In this document: one piece after another, positions 55,867 through 64,000 of the stretch
Layout: each line of letters begins with the position of its first letter
Position numbering within the stretch: position 1 is the stretch's first letter
Assembly (NCBI RefSeq): GCF_026967575.1
Contig: NZ_CP114054.1
Location: 1,550,001-1,614,000 of the forward strand
Length of the DNA: 64,000 bases
Source of the DNA: Aurantiacibacter sp. MUD11
GTDB taxonomy: Bacteria > Pseudomonadota > Alphaproteobacteria > Sphingomonadales > Sphingomonadaceae
Reading direction: 5' to 3'
Notes under the pieces: model-generated
Seen by the model: only the letters and a program-made list of their open reading frames with translations
Told to the model about the DNA's origin: nothing
Databases searched by the model: none
Translations under genes and position numbers: made by a program

Positions 55867-56286
55867 ATGTATTCGCATATCCTCGTCCCGGTCGATCTCG
55901 ATGAGGCGAGTTCCTGGGGCAAGGCCGTCCAGACAGCGCGCAAGCTGGCCGAGAATTTCGCCGCCAGGCTGACTCTCTGCACCGTGGTCCCCGATAACGC
56001 CGCCATGCTGAAGGCGGGCTGGTCGCCGCCCTCCTACGACGCCTTGCTGGAAAAGGCCGCCGCCCGGCTCATCCTGCTGAAGAACGAGCTCGGGCTGGAC
56101 GAGGCGCAGACCGAGGTCGGCATGGGCTCGGTCGCCAACGGCGTGCTGGCCCTGGCCGAACGCGGCGACGTGGACCTGATCGTCCTGTCCGCCCACCGGC
56201 CGGAAATGCAGGACTGGCTGCTCGGCACCAACACCTCGCGCATTGTCCGGCACGCGAAGTGCTCGGTCTTCGTCGTGCGCGACTGA
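55867..56286 (+). CDS. Universal stress protein
   Basis: A 139-residue UspA-family protein. It starts MYSHILVPVDLDEASS, has VDLIVLSAHRPEMQDWLLGTNTSRIVRHAKCSVFVVRD at the end, and the ATP-binding motif is visible in a G-2x-G-9x-G(S/T)-like form as GTNTSRI with one G missing. It may or may not bind ATP. It is 20 bp downstream of the dioxygenase and 4 bp upstream of the VIT gene. Confidence 0.85.
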   Translation: MYSHILVPVDLDEASSWGKAVQTARKLAENFAARLTLCTVVPDNAAMLKAGWSPPSYDALLEKAAARLILLKNELGLDEAQTEVGMGSVANGVLALAERGDVDLIVLSAHRPEMQDWLLGTNTSRIVRHAKCSVFVVRD

Positions 56287-56290
56287 CGCG

Positions 56291-57040
56291 ATGCTGGGCA
56301 AGTCGCGCGATCTGCATGAGGAACACGCCCCCCGCACCATCCGCCAGCGGATCGGGAATCCGCGCGGCGAGAGTCCGCTCGGCGATTTCATGCTGGGTGG
56401 CGTCGATGGCGTGGTCACCACCTTTGCCGTAGTCGCCGGCAGTGCGGGCGGTCAGCTGAGCGCCACCACGGTCATCATCCTGGGTTTCGCCAACCTGCTG
56501 GCCGACGGCTTCAGCATGGCGGTCAGCAACTATCTCGGCACCAAGACCCGGCTGGAAGAGGTCCGTCGCAGCCGCGCCGACGAGGAATGGCAGATCCGCG
56601 AATTTCCCGAGGGGGAAGAGCGGGAGATCCGGGAGATCTTCGCGCAGAAAGGGTTCGAGGACGAGACGCTGGAAGAGATCGTCCGGGTCATCACCGCCGA
56701 CCGGCGGGTCTGGGTCGATACGATGATGGCCGAGGAATTGCAGATGAGCGACGTGTCGGCGCGCCCCTTCCGGGCCGGCCTGACCACCTTCGTCGCCTTC
56801 TCGCTTTGCGGGCTGATCCCGCTGCTGCCCTTCCTCTTCGGGTTCGCCGATTTCGACACGACATTCATCGTCAGTGCCATTCTCGGGGCTGTCACCTTCT
56901 TTACCCTGGGCACCATAAAGGGCCTGACTGTGGGCACATCGCCCCTGCGATCAGGCTTGCGCACCTTCGCGATCGGCAGCGTTGCCGCCGCGCTTGCCTA
57001 TGTCGCCGGTCACCTGCTGCACGCCTGGCTGGCCGGCTGA
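56291..57040 (+). CDS. VIT1/CCC1 family metal transporter
   Basis: A 249-residue integral membrane protein of the vacuolar-iron-transporter type: LGDFMLGGVDGVVTTFAVVAGSAGG and LGFANLLADGFSMAVSNYLGTKT in the first two helices, a long acidic cytoplasmic region with repeated Glu (EEREIREIFAQKGFEDETLEE), and three C-terminal helices. Members export Fe2+ or Mn2+ in exchange for protons. The ATG at 56291 is chosen because it follows the universal stress gene by 4 bp; an upstream in-frame start lies inside that gene. Confidence 0.88.
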   Translation: MLGKSRDLHEEHAPRTIRQRIGNPRGESPLGDFMLGGVDGVVTTFAVVAGSAGGQLSATTVIILGFANLLADGFSMAVSNYLGTKTRLEEVRRSRADEEWQIREFPEGEEREIREIFAQKGFEDETLEEIVRVITADRRVWVDTMMAEELQMSDVSARPFRAGLTTFVAFSLCGLIPLLPFLFGFADFDTTFIVSAILGAVTFFTLGTIKGLTVGTSPLRSGLRTFAIGSVAAALAYVAGHLLHAWLAG

Positions 57041-57129
57041 TCGGGTTACCCACAAGCGTGCGACGTTAGCTACCACCATTTCATATATGTGATATTGTGC
57101 TTCCCGGAGGTCGCCAGGAGGAGAATGTC

Positions 57130-57522
57130 ATGCGTAATCTGGTATGCGCTCTTTGCATCGTGCTTGCGGCTTGTTCGTCCGAAGAGACCGAGCCGGTTGT
57201 CGAAACCACCGATTTCGTAACGGCGAATGGTACCAGTGCCGGGATATACGAAGTCTCGGCGGAAGACGGGACCACGTCCATCGTCACCATCTATGCCGAC
57301 GGCACCTATTCGCAGGTTACCCCCGACGGGACGCAGGCCGCGGCCGGCGAGCTTTCGGTGGTCGATGGCAAGACCTGTTTCCGCGCCCGTGTCGCCGGTT
57401 CGCAGCCGCTTTGCTACACGGAGACCCCGCCGGACGCCGATGGCGCCTACACGGCGACGCCCGAGGGCGGGGAACCGCTGACGGTACGACCCTACGACCC
57501 TTCGGCGACGACCGAAGGCTGA
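57130..57522 (+). CDS. Small lipoprotein, unknown function
   Basis: A 130-residue protein with a short signal (MRNLVCALCIVLAACSS) ending in a lipobox, LAAC. The mature part is acidic and rich in Thr; two further cysteines (KTCFRAR and PLCYTE) could pair. The pattern GIYEVSAEDGTTSIVTIYADGTY looks like a small beta-barrel. I do not recognise a family. The ribosome site is GGAGGAG. Confidence 0.7.
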   Translation: MRNLVCALCIVLAACSSEETEPVVETTDFVTANGTSAGIYEVSAEDGTTSIVTIYADGTYSQVTPDGTQAAAGELSVVDGKTCFRARVAGSQPLCYTETPPDADGAYTATPEGGEPLTVRPYDPSATTEG

Positions 57523-57531
57523 CGCTGCAAC

Positions 57532-57558
57532 GCGGCGCCGGCCAGCAACCGGGGCCGC
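57532..57558. terminator. Bidirectional terminator-like hairpin
   Basis: GCGGC-G-CCGG pairs with CCGG-G-GCCGC between two convergent genes. It has no T-run on either side, so termination strength is uncertain. Confidence 0.4.
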
Positions 57559-57563
57559 GTCGA

Positions 57564-57965
57564 TCAGCCGGCGAAGAAGTTCAGCTCCAGCAGCACGTTG
57601 TTGGGGTCGGCGGTGAAGATCTGCCGCAGGTTGATCGCCTCGACCAGGTTCTCCTGGTAATCGGCGCCCTTGGCATCGAGGCGCGCCTTCATGTCCTCGT
57701 ATCCCTCCAGTCGCAACGCGACATGATGCAGCGCCCCGGTCAGCGCGCCGGGCTGCACCTCGCGGTCATAGGCGCGCACGCAATCGACCGAATTGATGTG
57801 GATGATCGCCCGCCCCTCAGCATCGAACATCCATTGCGCGGTCTGCGGCGTCAGCGGTGGCGGCCCGTCGCGGCGTTCGAGGTTGAGCATCTCCGCATAC
57901 CAGTCCGCCGTCTCGTCCAGCCGGTCGGTGATGATGTTGACGTGATCCAGCGCTTCGACCTTCAC
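57564..57965 (-). CDS. VOC/glyoxalase superfamily protein
   Basis: A 133-residue vicinal-oxygen-chelate protein. It starts MKVEALDHVNIIT (His8 as a possible metal ligand), has LHHVALRLEGYEDM in the middle and LLELNFF with a metal-ligand Glu at the end. It may be a small dioxygenase, a glyoxalase-like isomerase or a binding protein. It is divergent from ligM and shares the AT-rich promoter region. Confidence 0.85.
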   Translation of the reverse strand: MKVEALDHVNIITDRLDETADWYAEMLNLERRDGPPPLTPQTAQWMFDAEGRAIIHINSVDCVRAYDREVQPGALTGALHHVALRLEGYEDMKARLDAKGADYQENLVEAINLRQIFTADPNNVLLELNFFAG

Positions 57966-59500
<1,535 letters not shown>

Positions 59501-59530
59501 GTCTTCGCAGCCAATCGGCTAACCGAATTG

Positions 59531-59562
59531 GGGGAGGCAGTGCCAAACTGCCTCCCCTTTTT
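59531..59562 (+). terminator. Rho-independent terminator after ligM
   Basis: GGGGAGGCAGT and ACTGCCTCCCC form a perfect 11-bp stem with loop GCCAA, directly followed by TTTTT. This is the clearest intrinsic terminator in the window. Confidence 0.95.
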
Positions 59563-59601
59563 CGTGCCGGACATTAGCGTAGAGCAGAAGGGAGAGTGCT
59601 G

Positions 59602-60282
59602 ATGGCCAATTTCGTTCTCGTCCACGGGGCCTGGGGCGGCAACCACACCTGGGGGGATGTTCCGGCACGGCTGGAGGCAGAAGGGCACAGTGTGCTCAAC
59701 TGCACCCTGCCCGGCCTCGGTTCACGCCAGGACGAACTGCATCCCGGCATCACGCTGACAGACCATGTCGATGCCGTCTGTGAACAGGTGGAAGCCGCAG
59801 GCTTCGACCGCTTCATCATCGCCGGTCATTCCTATGGCGGCATGGTGATCTCTGCGGTCGCCAGCCGGCTCGGCAAGCGTATCGACGCCATCTGCTATGT
59901 CGATGCCTTCATGCCCGAAAGTGACCAGTCGCTGTGGGACATCACCGGCGAGTTCGAGCACAACTGGTATATCGACACCCAGCGGCACCAGCCGGGCTAT
60001 GTCACGCCCATCGGCTCGATCGACTTCGAGCACGTGCCTGGTGTGGTCGGCTTCCACCCCCTGCTGACGCTGCTGGAGGCGATTCCCTACAGCGGCGACG
60101 AGCAGGCGGTCCCGAAGAAGAGTTACATCTTCGCCACCGGCTACGATCCCACGCCCTTCGCCGGGTTCGCTGCCAAGGCCAAGGAAGCGGGCTGGGATTA
60201 CCACGAGACGGCGACGGACCACTTCGTGATGCAGAACGACCCGGACCTGACGGTGAGGGTGCTGCTGGGCCTGGCCGGCTGA
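59602..60282 (+). CDS. Alpha/beta hydrolase
   Basis: A 226-residue hydrolase of the hydroxynitrile-lyase/EstC-like group. The N-terminal oxyanion block is LVHGAWGG, the nucleophile elbow is GHSYGG and the late His is in ATDHFVMQ. The start is placed at 59602 because AAGGGAG lies 7 bp upstream. It probably hydrolyses a small ester; the substrate is unknown. Its stop directly abuts the stop of the convergent amidohydrolase. Confidence 0.85.
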   Translation: MANFVLVHGAWGGNHTWGDVPARLEAEGHSVLNCTLPGLGSRQDELHPGITLTDHVDAVCEQVEAAGFDRFIIAGHSYGGMVISAVASRLGKRIDAICYVDAFMPESDQSLWDITGEFEHNWYIDTQRHQPGYVTPIGSIDFEHVPGVVGFHPLLTLLEAIPYSGDEQAVPKKSYIFATGYDPTPFAGFAAKAKEAGWDYHETATDHFVMQNDPDLTVRVLLGLAG

Positions 60283-61671
60283 TTACATCCCGAGCATGGC
60301 CGGATCGAGCGGCGTGCCCTGCGCGGCCATGCCCTCGACGAGGTCTGTAACGATCTGCTCCACATCGTGCCGCGAGGCGCGCTGGCGCAGATTGGCGAGG
60401 TCCTCCTCGCCATGCCAGCGGCCGTTGCGGACCACGCCCACGACCTGCCGGATACAGGCAATGTCGGCGCGCGGGTCACAAGCGGTGAAGACGATTTCCG
60501 CTGCGCAGCCTGCCCCGGTGCAGCCCAGCCGGCCTTCCTCACCCAGAACGCGCGCGGCATTGGCGGTGGCCGTATCCACGGCCTCGGCGGGCGTCAGTCC
60601 GGCTTCGACCAGCAGCTCCAGTTCGTCGTGCAGGGCGTCGCCGGGAATATTGGTGAAGATACCGGCATCGCTGCCCGCGACCAGCAGCACGCCCGCATCC
60701 TGCATCGCCCCGGTCATCCAGGAATAGAACTCGGCTTGCCCGGCCTCGTAGGCAGGGTCACGTGATGCCCAGGCGGCGATGTTCGCGGCCTCGGTCTGCT
60801 GGGTGACGGGATTGAGCCACTCGGTCCCGGTCCGGCTGGCATAGGCCCCCTGGCTTTCCGCCACCCGCACGAGGTTGCGATGGGCCACCAGCGTCGGCGT
60901 GACCGGCGAACCGCTTGCGACAAGGTCCGCCACCAGTTGCTCGCCTGCCTCGCGGTCCGTGGTCGAGCGCAGCCCGTGAAAGGCAATGCTCTCGGTATGC
61001 TCGATGGTCTCGAACCCGGCAGCCAGCGTGTCGGCGATGGGGACGAGGAAATCGCGCTCGAACGGGATGCCCTCCTCGCGCGCGCCTTCCACCGGGTGAC
61101 CGGTTACCATCATGCCCAGTGCCTCGGCTTCTGCCAGAGCGGCGGCAAAGGCCTCTCCGGTCAGGTTGGAATAGAGCTTGATCCGCGTGTAGCCGGCCTC
61201 ATGCTGCGCCCGCACGGCAGCGCGCGCCTCCTCGGCCGTGGCTGCCATCACATGATTGATCTGCGCATTGGGGCCGGGCGAATTGAGGATCGGTCCGCTG
61301 GTAAGCAGGCGCGGCCCCTCCAGCGTGCCCGCCTCGATCGCTTCTGCCATGCGCAGGTGGAAAGGCATGCCCGACAGGTTGCGAACCGTGGTGACACCGT
61401 GGGCGAGATAGGCGGCCAGCTCCGCCTCGCCCCAGACGTGCACGTGCATGTCGATCAGGCCCGGCGTGACAAAGGCCCCGCCAACATCGACCGTGCGCCC
61501 CTTTTCCGGCGGCAGGATGCTGCCGCCATTGGCGACAATCACGCCATCTTCGATGAAGATCGAATGGCCATCGGGACCGACATTGGTCAGCAGCAGGGCA
61601 TCCTGCGCCGCCGCCGGCACCGCGGCCGCCAACAAGGCGGTGGCGAAAAGGCTACGCACCGTCGCCTGCAC
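60283..61671 (-). CDS. Exported amidohydrolase (imidazolonepropionase-like)
   Basis: A 462-residue metal-dependent amidohydrolase with a signal peptide (FATALLAAAVPAAAQ) and a GTG start. The metal site is intact: MHVHVWG (HxH), Lys in TRIKLYSN, His in VTGHPVEG and IEHTES, and Asp in VAGSDAG. Four C-terminal cysteines (LGCTGAGCAAEIVFTACDPRADIACI) could form two disulfides, in keeping with export. It may act on cyclic amides or peptides in the periplasm. Nitronate monooxygenase ends 4 bp upstream, so the two are probably one unit. Confidence 0.85.
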   Translation of the reverse strand: MQATVRSLFATALLAAAVPAAAQDALLLTNVGPDGHSIFIEDGVIVANGGSILPPEKGRTVDVGGAFVTPGLIDMHVHVWGEAELAAYLAHGVTTVRNLSGMPFHLRMAEAIEAGTLEGPRLLTSGPILNSPGPNAQINHVMAATAEEARAAVRAQHEAGYTRIKLYSNLTGEAFAAALAEAEALGMMVTGHPVEGAREEGIPFERDFLVPIADTLAAGFETIEHTESIAFHGLRSTTDREAGEQLVADLVASGSPVTPTLVAHRNLVRVAESQGAYASRTGTEWLNPVTQQTEAANIAAWASRDPAYEAGQAEFYSWMTGAMQDAGVLLVAGSDAGIFTNIPGDALHDELELLVEAGLTPAEAVDTATANAARVLGEEGRLGCTGAGCAAEIVFTACDPRADIACIRQVVGVVRNGRWHGEEDLANLRQRASRHDVEQIVTDLVEGMAAQGTPLDPAMLGM

Positions 61672-61675
61672 GATG

Positions 61676-62695
61676 TCAGACTCGGTTGCGCCGCGTCAGC
61701 GCCGCTTCGCTCTGTTCCATCAGCTTGGTGATGATCTCGGCCACCGGCTCTTCCTCGGTCACCAGCGAGACGCTTTGCCCCGCCATCAGCGAACCGCCTT
61801 CGACATCGCCGTCGATTACCGCGCGGCGCAGCGCACCTGCCCAGAAGTGCTCGATCTGCAATTGCGCTTCGCCCATGTCGACCTTGCCTTCGTCGAGCAG
61901 CTTGGCGACTTCACGCTGCTTGGCGGAGAATTCCTCGGTGCCCTTGTTCTTCAGCGCGCGTACCGGGATCACTGGCAGGCGCGGATCGACCTGCACGCTG
62001 GTCTCCGCATCGCGGGCCTTGGCGCGGAAGAAGGCCTTCTTGAAGTCGGGATGGGCAATGCTTTCCTTGGCGCAGGCGAAGCGGGTGCCCAGTTGCACCC
62101 CCGACGCGCCCATTTCCAGGTAGGCGGCGATCATGTCACCGGTGCCGATGCCGCCGGCGACGAAGACGACATGGTCTTCCGCCAGTTCGGGCAGGAATTC
62201 CTGCGCCAACACCGAGGTCGCCACCGGGCCAATATGCCCGCCCGCCTCGTTGCCCTCGATCACCAGCGCATCCGCGCCGGAGCGCAGCAGCTTCTTCGCC
62301 AGCGCCAGCGTGGGGGCGAAGACCAGCACCTTCGCGCCCGATGCCTTGATCGCCTCTACGCTGCCCTTGGGCGGGATGCCGCCGGCCAGCACCACGTGGC
62401 CCACGCCATGCTTCGTGCAGACCTCGATCAGGTCGAACAACTGCGGGTGCATGGTGATCAGGTTCACGCCGAAGGGCTTGTCAGTCAGCTTCTTCGTCTC
62501 GGCGATTTCGGTATCGAGCAGTTCGGGCGTCATCGCCCCGCAGGCGATCACGCCGAAGCCACCGGCATTGCTGATGGCCGAAACAAGGTTGCGCTCCGAC
62601 ACCCAGCTCATGGCGCCGCACAGGATCGCATGTTCGGTGCCGAGAAATTCGCTGCCGCGCGCCATCAGCGCGCTCGTCTTGGGATAGCTGGTCAT
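61676..62695 (-). CDS. Nitronate monooxygenase / enoyl reductase-like flavoprotein
   Basis: A 339-residue FMN-dependent TIM-barrel protein. It has MSWVSERNLVSAISNAGGFGVIACG near the N-terminus, the GNEAGGHIGP segment carrying the conserved His of nitronate monooxygenases, and the FMN-phosphate loop VAGGIGTGDMIAAYLEMGASGVQLGTRF. It oxidises alkyl nitronates, or may act in another flavin reaction since the family is broad. The start at 62695 gives a typical N-terminus; earlier in-frame starts add about 22 basic residues. Confidence 0.9.
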   Translation of the reverse strand: MTSYPKTSALMARGSEFLGTEHAILCGAMSWVSERNLVSAISNAGGFGVIACGAMTPELLDTEIAETKKLTDKPFGVNLITMHPQLFDLIEVCTKHGVGHVVLAGGIPPKGSVEAIKASGAKVLVFAPTLALAKKLLRSGADALVIEGNEAGGHIGPVATSVLAQEFLPELAEDHVVFVAGGIGTGDMIAAYLEMGASGVQLGTRFACAKESIAHPDFKKAFFRAKARDAETSVQVDPRLPVIPVRALKNKGTEEFSAKQREVAKLLDEGKVDMGEAQLQIEHFWAGALRRAVIDGDVEGGSLMAGQSVSLVTEEEPVAEIITKLMEQSEAALTRRNRV

Positions 62696-62826
62696 GGCCA
62701 GCGTCTTTAGTGGCGACATGCGCGCGCGGCAATGATATTGCCCTTGCCACTGCCCTCGCATAACAATTGCAGCACGGATTGCCTGGCGATTCCACTCTGC
62801 CGGGTGACAAAGCCGGGGGTATATCT

Positions 62827-63801
62827 ATGAATTTCCAGAGGTTCATCGCGCTGGCATGCGCCGTTATCGGACTGGCCGCCCTGCCGCAGGCTGCCCAGGC
62901 GCAGACCGACTCCTTCCGCATCGACGCCAATTCCACCCACACGACCGAGCTCAGCATCTGCAACCCGGTCGTGCGGATCGAGATGGCTGGCGACGGTGAC
63001 ACCGACCTCGATTTCGTCATCACCAACTCGCGCGGGGAGACGGTGCATTCGGACTACGGCCTGTCCGACCGCAGCTCCGCCACCCTCTATCGCCGCAGCG
63101 ACGTGCAGTGCGAGGAGTTCGTCCTGCGCACCACCAACCTGGGCGGGGTGTGGAACCTGCTCGACGTCAGCCTGGAGAACATCCAGAGCGACACCGGCAA
63201 CCCGATCGACACCGACAGCTACCGTGTGGATGCCAATTCCACCCACCGCGTGGAGATGAATATCTGCTCGCCGCAGGTGCGCATCGACGTGCGCGGCGAC
63301 GGCGACACCGATCTCGATTTCGTGATCCGCAATTCGCGCGGGGAGATCGTTCATTCCGACTACGACCTGACCGATCAGACCAGCACCACGCTCTACCGCC
63401 GCAGCGGCGTCGAGTGCGAGGAATTCGAGCTGACCACCACCAACCTGGGCGATGTCTACAACCGCTATGTGGTGCAGCTGGAAGACGTGGTGCAGGATCG
63501 CACCGTGGCCGCGCGCGGATCGGGCGACGGCTACAACCGTGACATTTCCATCCAGAACCGCACCGGCCAGACGATCATGTATCTCTACTGGTCGAACGTC
63601 GCCGCCAGCAACTGGGGCGAGGACCGGCTTGGTTCGGGCGTGCTGGCCAACATGCAGGACTGGAACGTGACCGTCGATGACGGCTCCGGCGCCTGCCGCT
63701 TCGACTTCATGGCCCGCCTCGCCGACGGACGCGAGCTGGAGCAACGCAACGTCGACGTCTGCTCGGTGTACGTGGTGCAGTTCGCCGGCGGCGGAAAGTA
63801 G
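62827..63801 (+). CDS. Secreted protein with internal duplication, unknown function
   Basis: A 324-residue protein with a signal peptide (LACAVIGLAALPQAAQAQ). Two tandem domains of about 93 residues follow, clearly related: each has D-S-(F/Y)-R-(I/V)-DANSTH, then an IC-P-V-R-I block, GDGDTDLDFVI, NSRGE, HSDY, SSATLYRRS or TSTTLYRRS, and a Cys-Glu-Glu-(F) sequence. A third domain (GYNRDISIQNRTGQTIMYLYWSNVAASNWG...) has two Cys. Each duplicate holds two Cys that may form a disulfide. The DGDTDLDFVI motif is like calcium-binding loops. I do not recognise the family. Confidence 0.75.
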   Translation: MNFQRFIALACAVIGLAALPQAAQAQTDSFRIDANSTHTTELSICNPVVRIEMAGDGDTDLDFVITNSRGETVHSDYGLSDRSSATLYRRSDVQCEEFVLRTTNLGGVWNLLDVSLENIQSDTGNPIDTDSYRVDANSTHRVEMNICSPQVRIDVRGDGDTDLDFVIRNSRGEIVHSDYDLTDQTSTTLYRRSGVECEEFELTTTNLGDVYNRYVVQLEDVVQDRTVAARGSGDGYNRDISIQNRTGQTIMYLYWSNVAASNWGEDRLGSGVLANMQDWNVTVDDGSGACRFDFMARLADGRELEQRNVDVCSVYVVQFAGGGK

Positions 63802-63844
63802 CCAGCCGGTCCTGTGGCCTGGTCCCTGACCGGGGGGACTGGGA

Positions 63845-64000
63845 TCAGGCCGCCTCTTCCTCCGCGTCCAGCCCATAGGCCGTGTGCAGCACGCGCACGG
63901 CCAGTTCGGTTTCGTCCTCGTCGATCAGCACGGAAACCTTGATTTCCGAGGTGGAGATCGCCTGCACGTTGATGCCGCGATCGGCCAGCGCCTTGAACAT
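63845..64000 (-). CDS. lysC: Aspartate kinase, C-terminal end (truncated by window)
   Basis: Only the last 51 codons are in the window; the gene starts beyond the right edge. The visible sequence [21 protein letters not shown] followed by [20 protein letters not shown] and YGLD is the second ACT domain of aspartokinase, which binds the feedback inhibitor lysine or threonine. The identification is from the ACT pattern [15 protein letters not shown]. It is convergent with the secreted protein gene. Confidence 0.88.
   Translation of the reverse strand: MFKALADRGINVQAISTSEIKVSVLIDEDETELAVRVLHTAYGLDAEEEAA

Overview
The window is gene-dense, GC-rich bacterial DNA with short intergenic gaps, many 1-4 bp gene overlaps and clear Shine-Dalgarno starts. 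The set of protocatechuate 4,5-cleavage (lig) genes, a tetrahydrofolate-dependent LigM-type O-demethylase, a PQQ alcohol dehydrogenase and a TonB-free two-partner secretion operon point to an alphaproteobacterium of the order Sphingomonadales (Sphingomonadaceae or Erythrobacteraceae). This assignment is inferred from gene content, not from a database search. I see no mobile element, phage, CRISPR array, rRNA or complete transcription-factor gene. There is one tRNA (Leu, CAG).

1-9.5 kb: an unusual redox cluster. It holds a multiheme/LVIVD-repeat cytochrome (cut by the left edge), a small membrane protein, a CpdA-like metallophosphoesterase, a membrane-anchored fusion of an FHA-like domain with ten CxxCH haem sites, a membrane cytochrome b with two His-X13-His pairs, and an 821-residue fusion of a flavin/NAD(P) reductase, two cyclic-nucleotide-binding domains and four [4Fe-4S] sites. 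A divergent CcmI-like TPR protein follows. It looks like an electron path from NAD(P)H through FeS and b haem to periplasmic c haems, gated by a cyclic nucleotide. I know of no experimentally described system with this make-up.

9.5-20.1 kb: a three-gene, translationally coupled operon of a TpsB outer-membrane transporter, a 1900-residue TpsA-like exoprotein with a (Thr-Pro)19 linker, and a signal-peptide-bearing TPR-CHAT protease with an intact His/Cys pair.

20.1-28.6 kb: housekeeping and accessory genes: valine catabolism (mmsA-mmsB), tRNA-Leu, an NDUFA9-like protein, an SPFH/NfeD pair, two tandem paralogues of unknown function, and a transaldolase-family protein.

28.6-40.9 kb: the protocatechuate 4,5-cleavage pathway in two divergent transcription units. 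The minus unit is ligK-ligU-ligI followed by an AMP-forming acyl/aryl-CoA ligase and a PfkB kinase. The plus unit is a DUF1932 oxidoreductase, ligJ, a DUF2218 gene, ligA, ligB and ligC, then a small protein, an aldo/keto reductase and a CmcJ-like protein. Together LigAB, LigC, LigI, LigU, LigJ and LigK take protocatechuate (or 3-O-methylgallate/gallate) to pyruvate and oxaloacetate.

40.9-62.7 kb: scattered aromatic or alcohol catabolic genes: NTF2-like lipoproteins, a dienelactone-hydrolase-like lipoprotein, SDRs, a LigW-like amidohydrolase, a MetE-like methyltransferase, a PQQ alcohol dehydrogenase plus aldehyde dehydrogenase, a further amidohydrolase, an MDR oxidoreductase, a TauD-type dioxygenase, LigM with a textbook terminator, and a nitronate monooxygenase. 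LigM makes protocatechuate from vanillate and leaves 5-methyl-THF, which the MetE-like protein might use.

62.8-64 kb: a secreted protein with an internal duplication, and the 3' end of aspartate kinase (lysC).

Two shared promoter motifs stand out. One is a perfect 7-bp inverted repeat with a 5-bp spacer, found upstream of both the lig divergent promoter and ligM. The other is a 19-bp element found upstream of the PQQ dehydrogenase, the aldehyde dehydrogenase and an NTF2-like gene.
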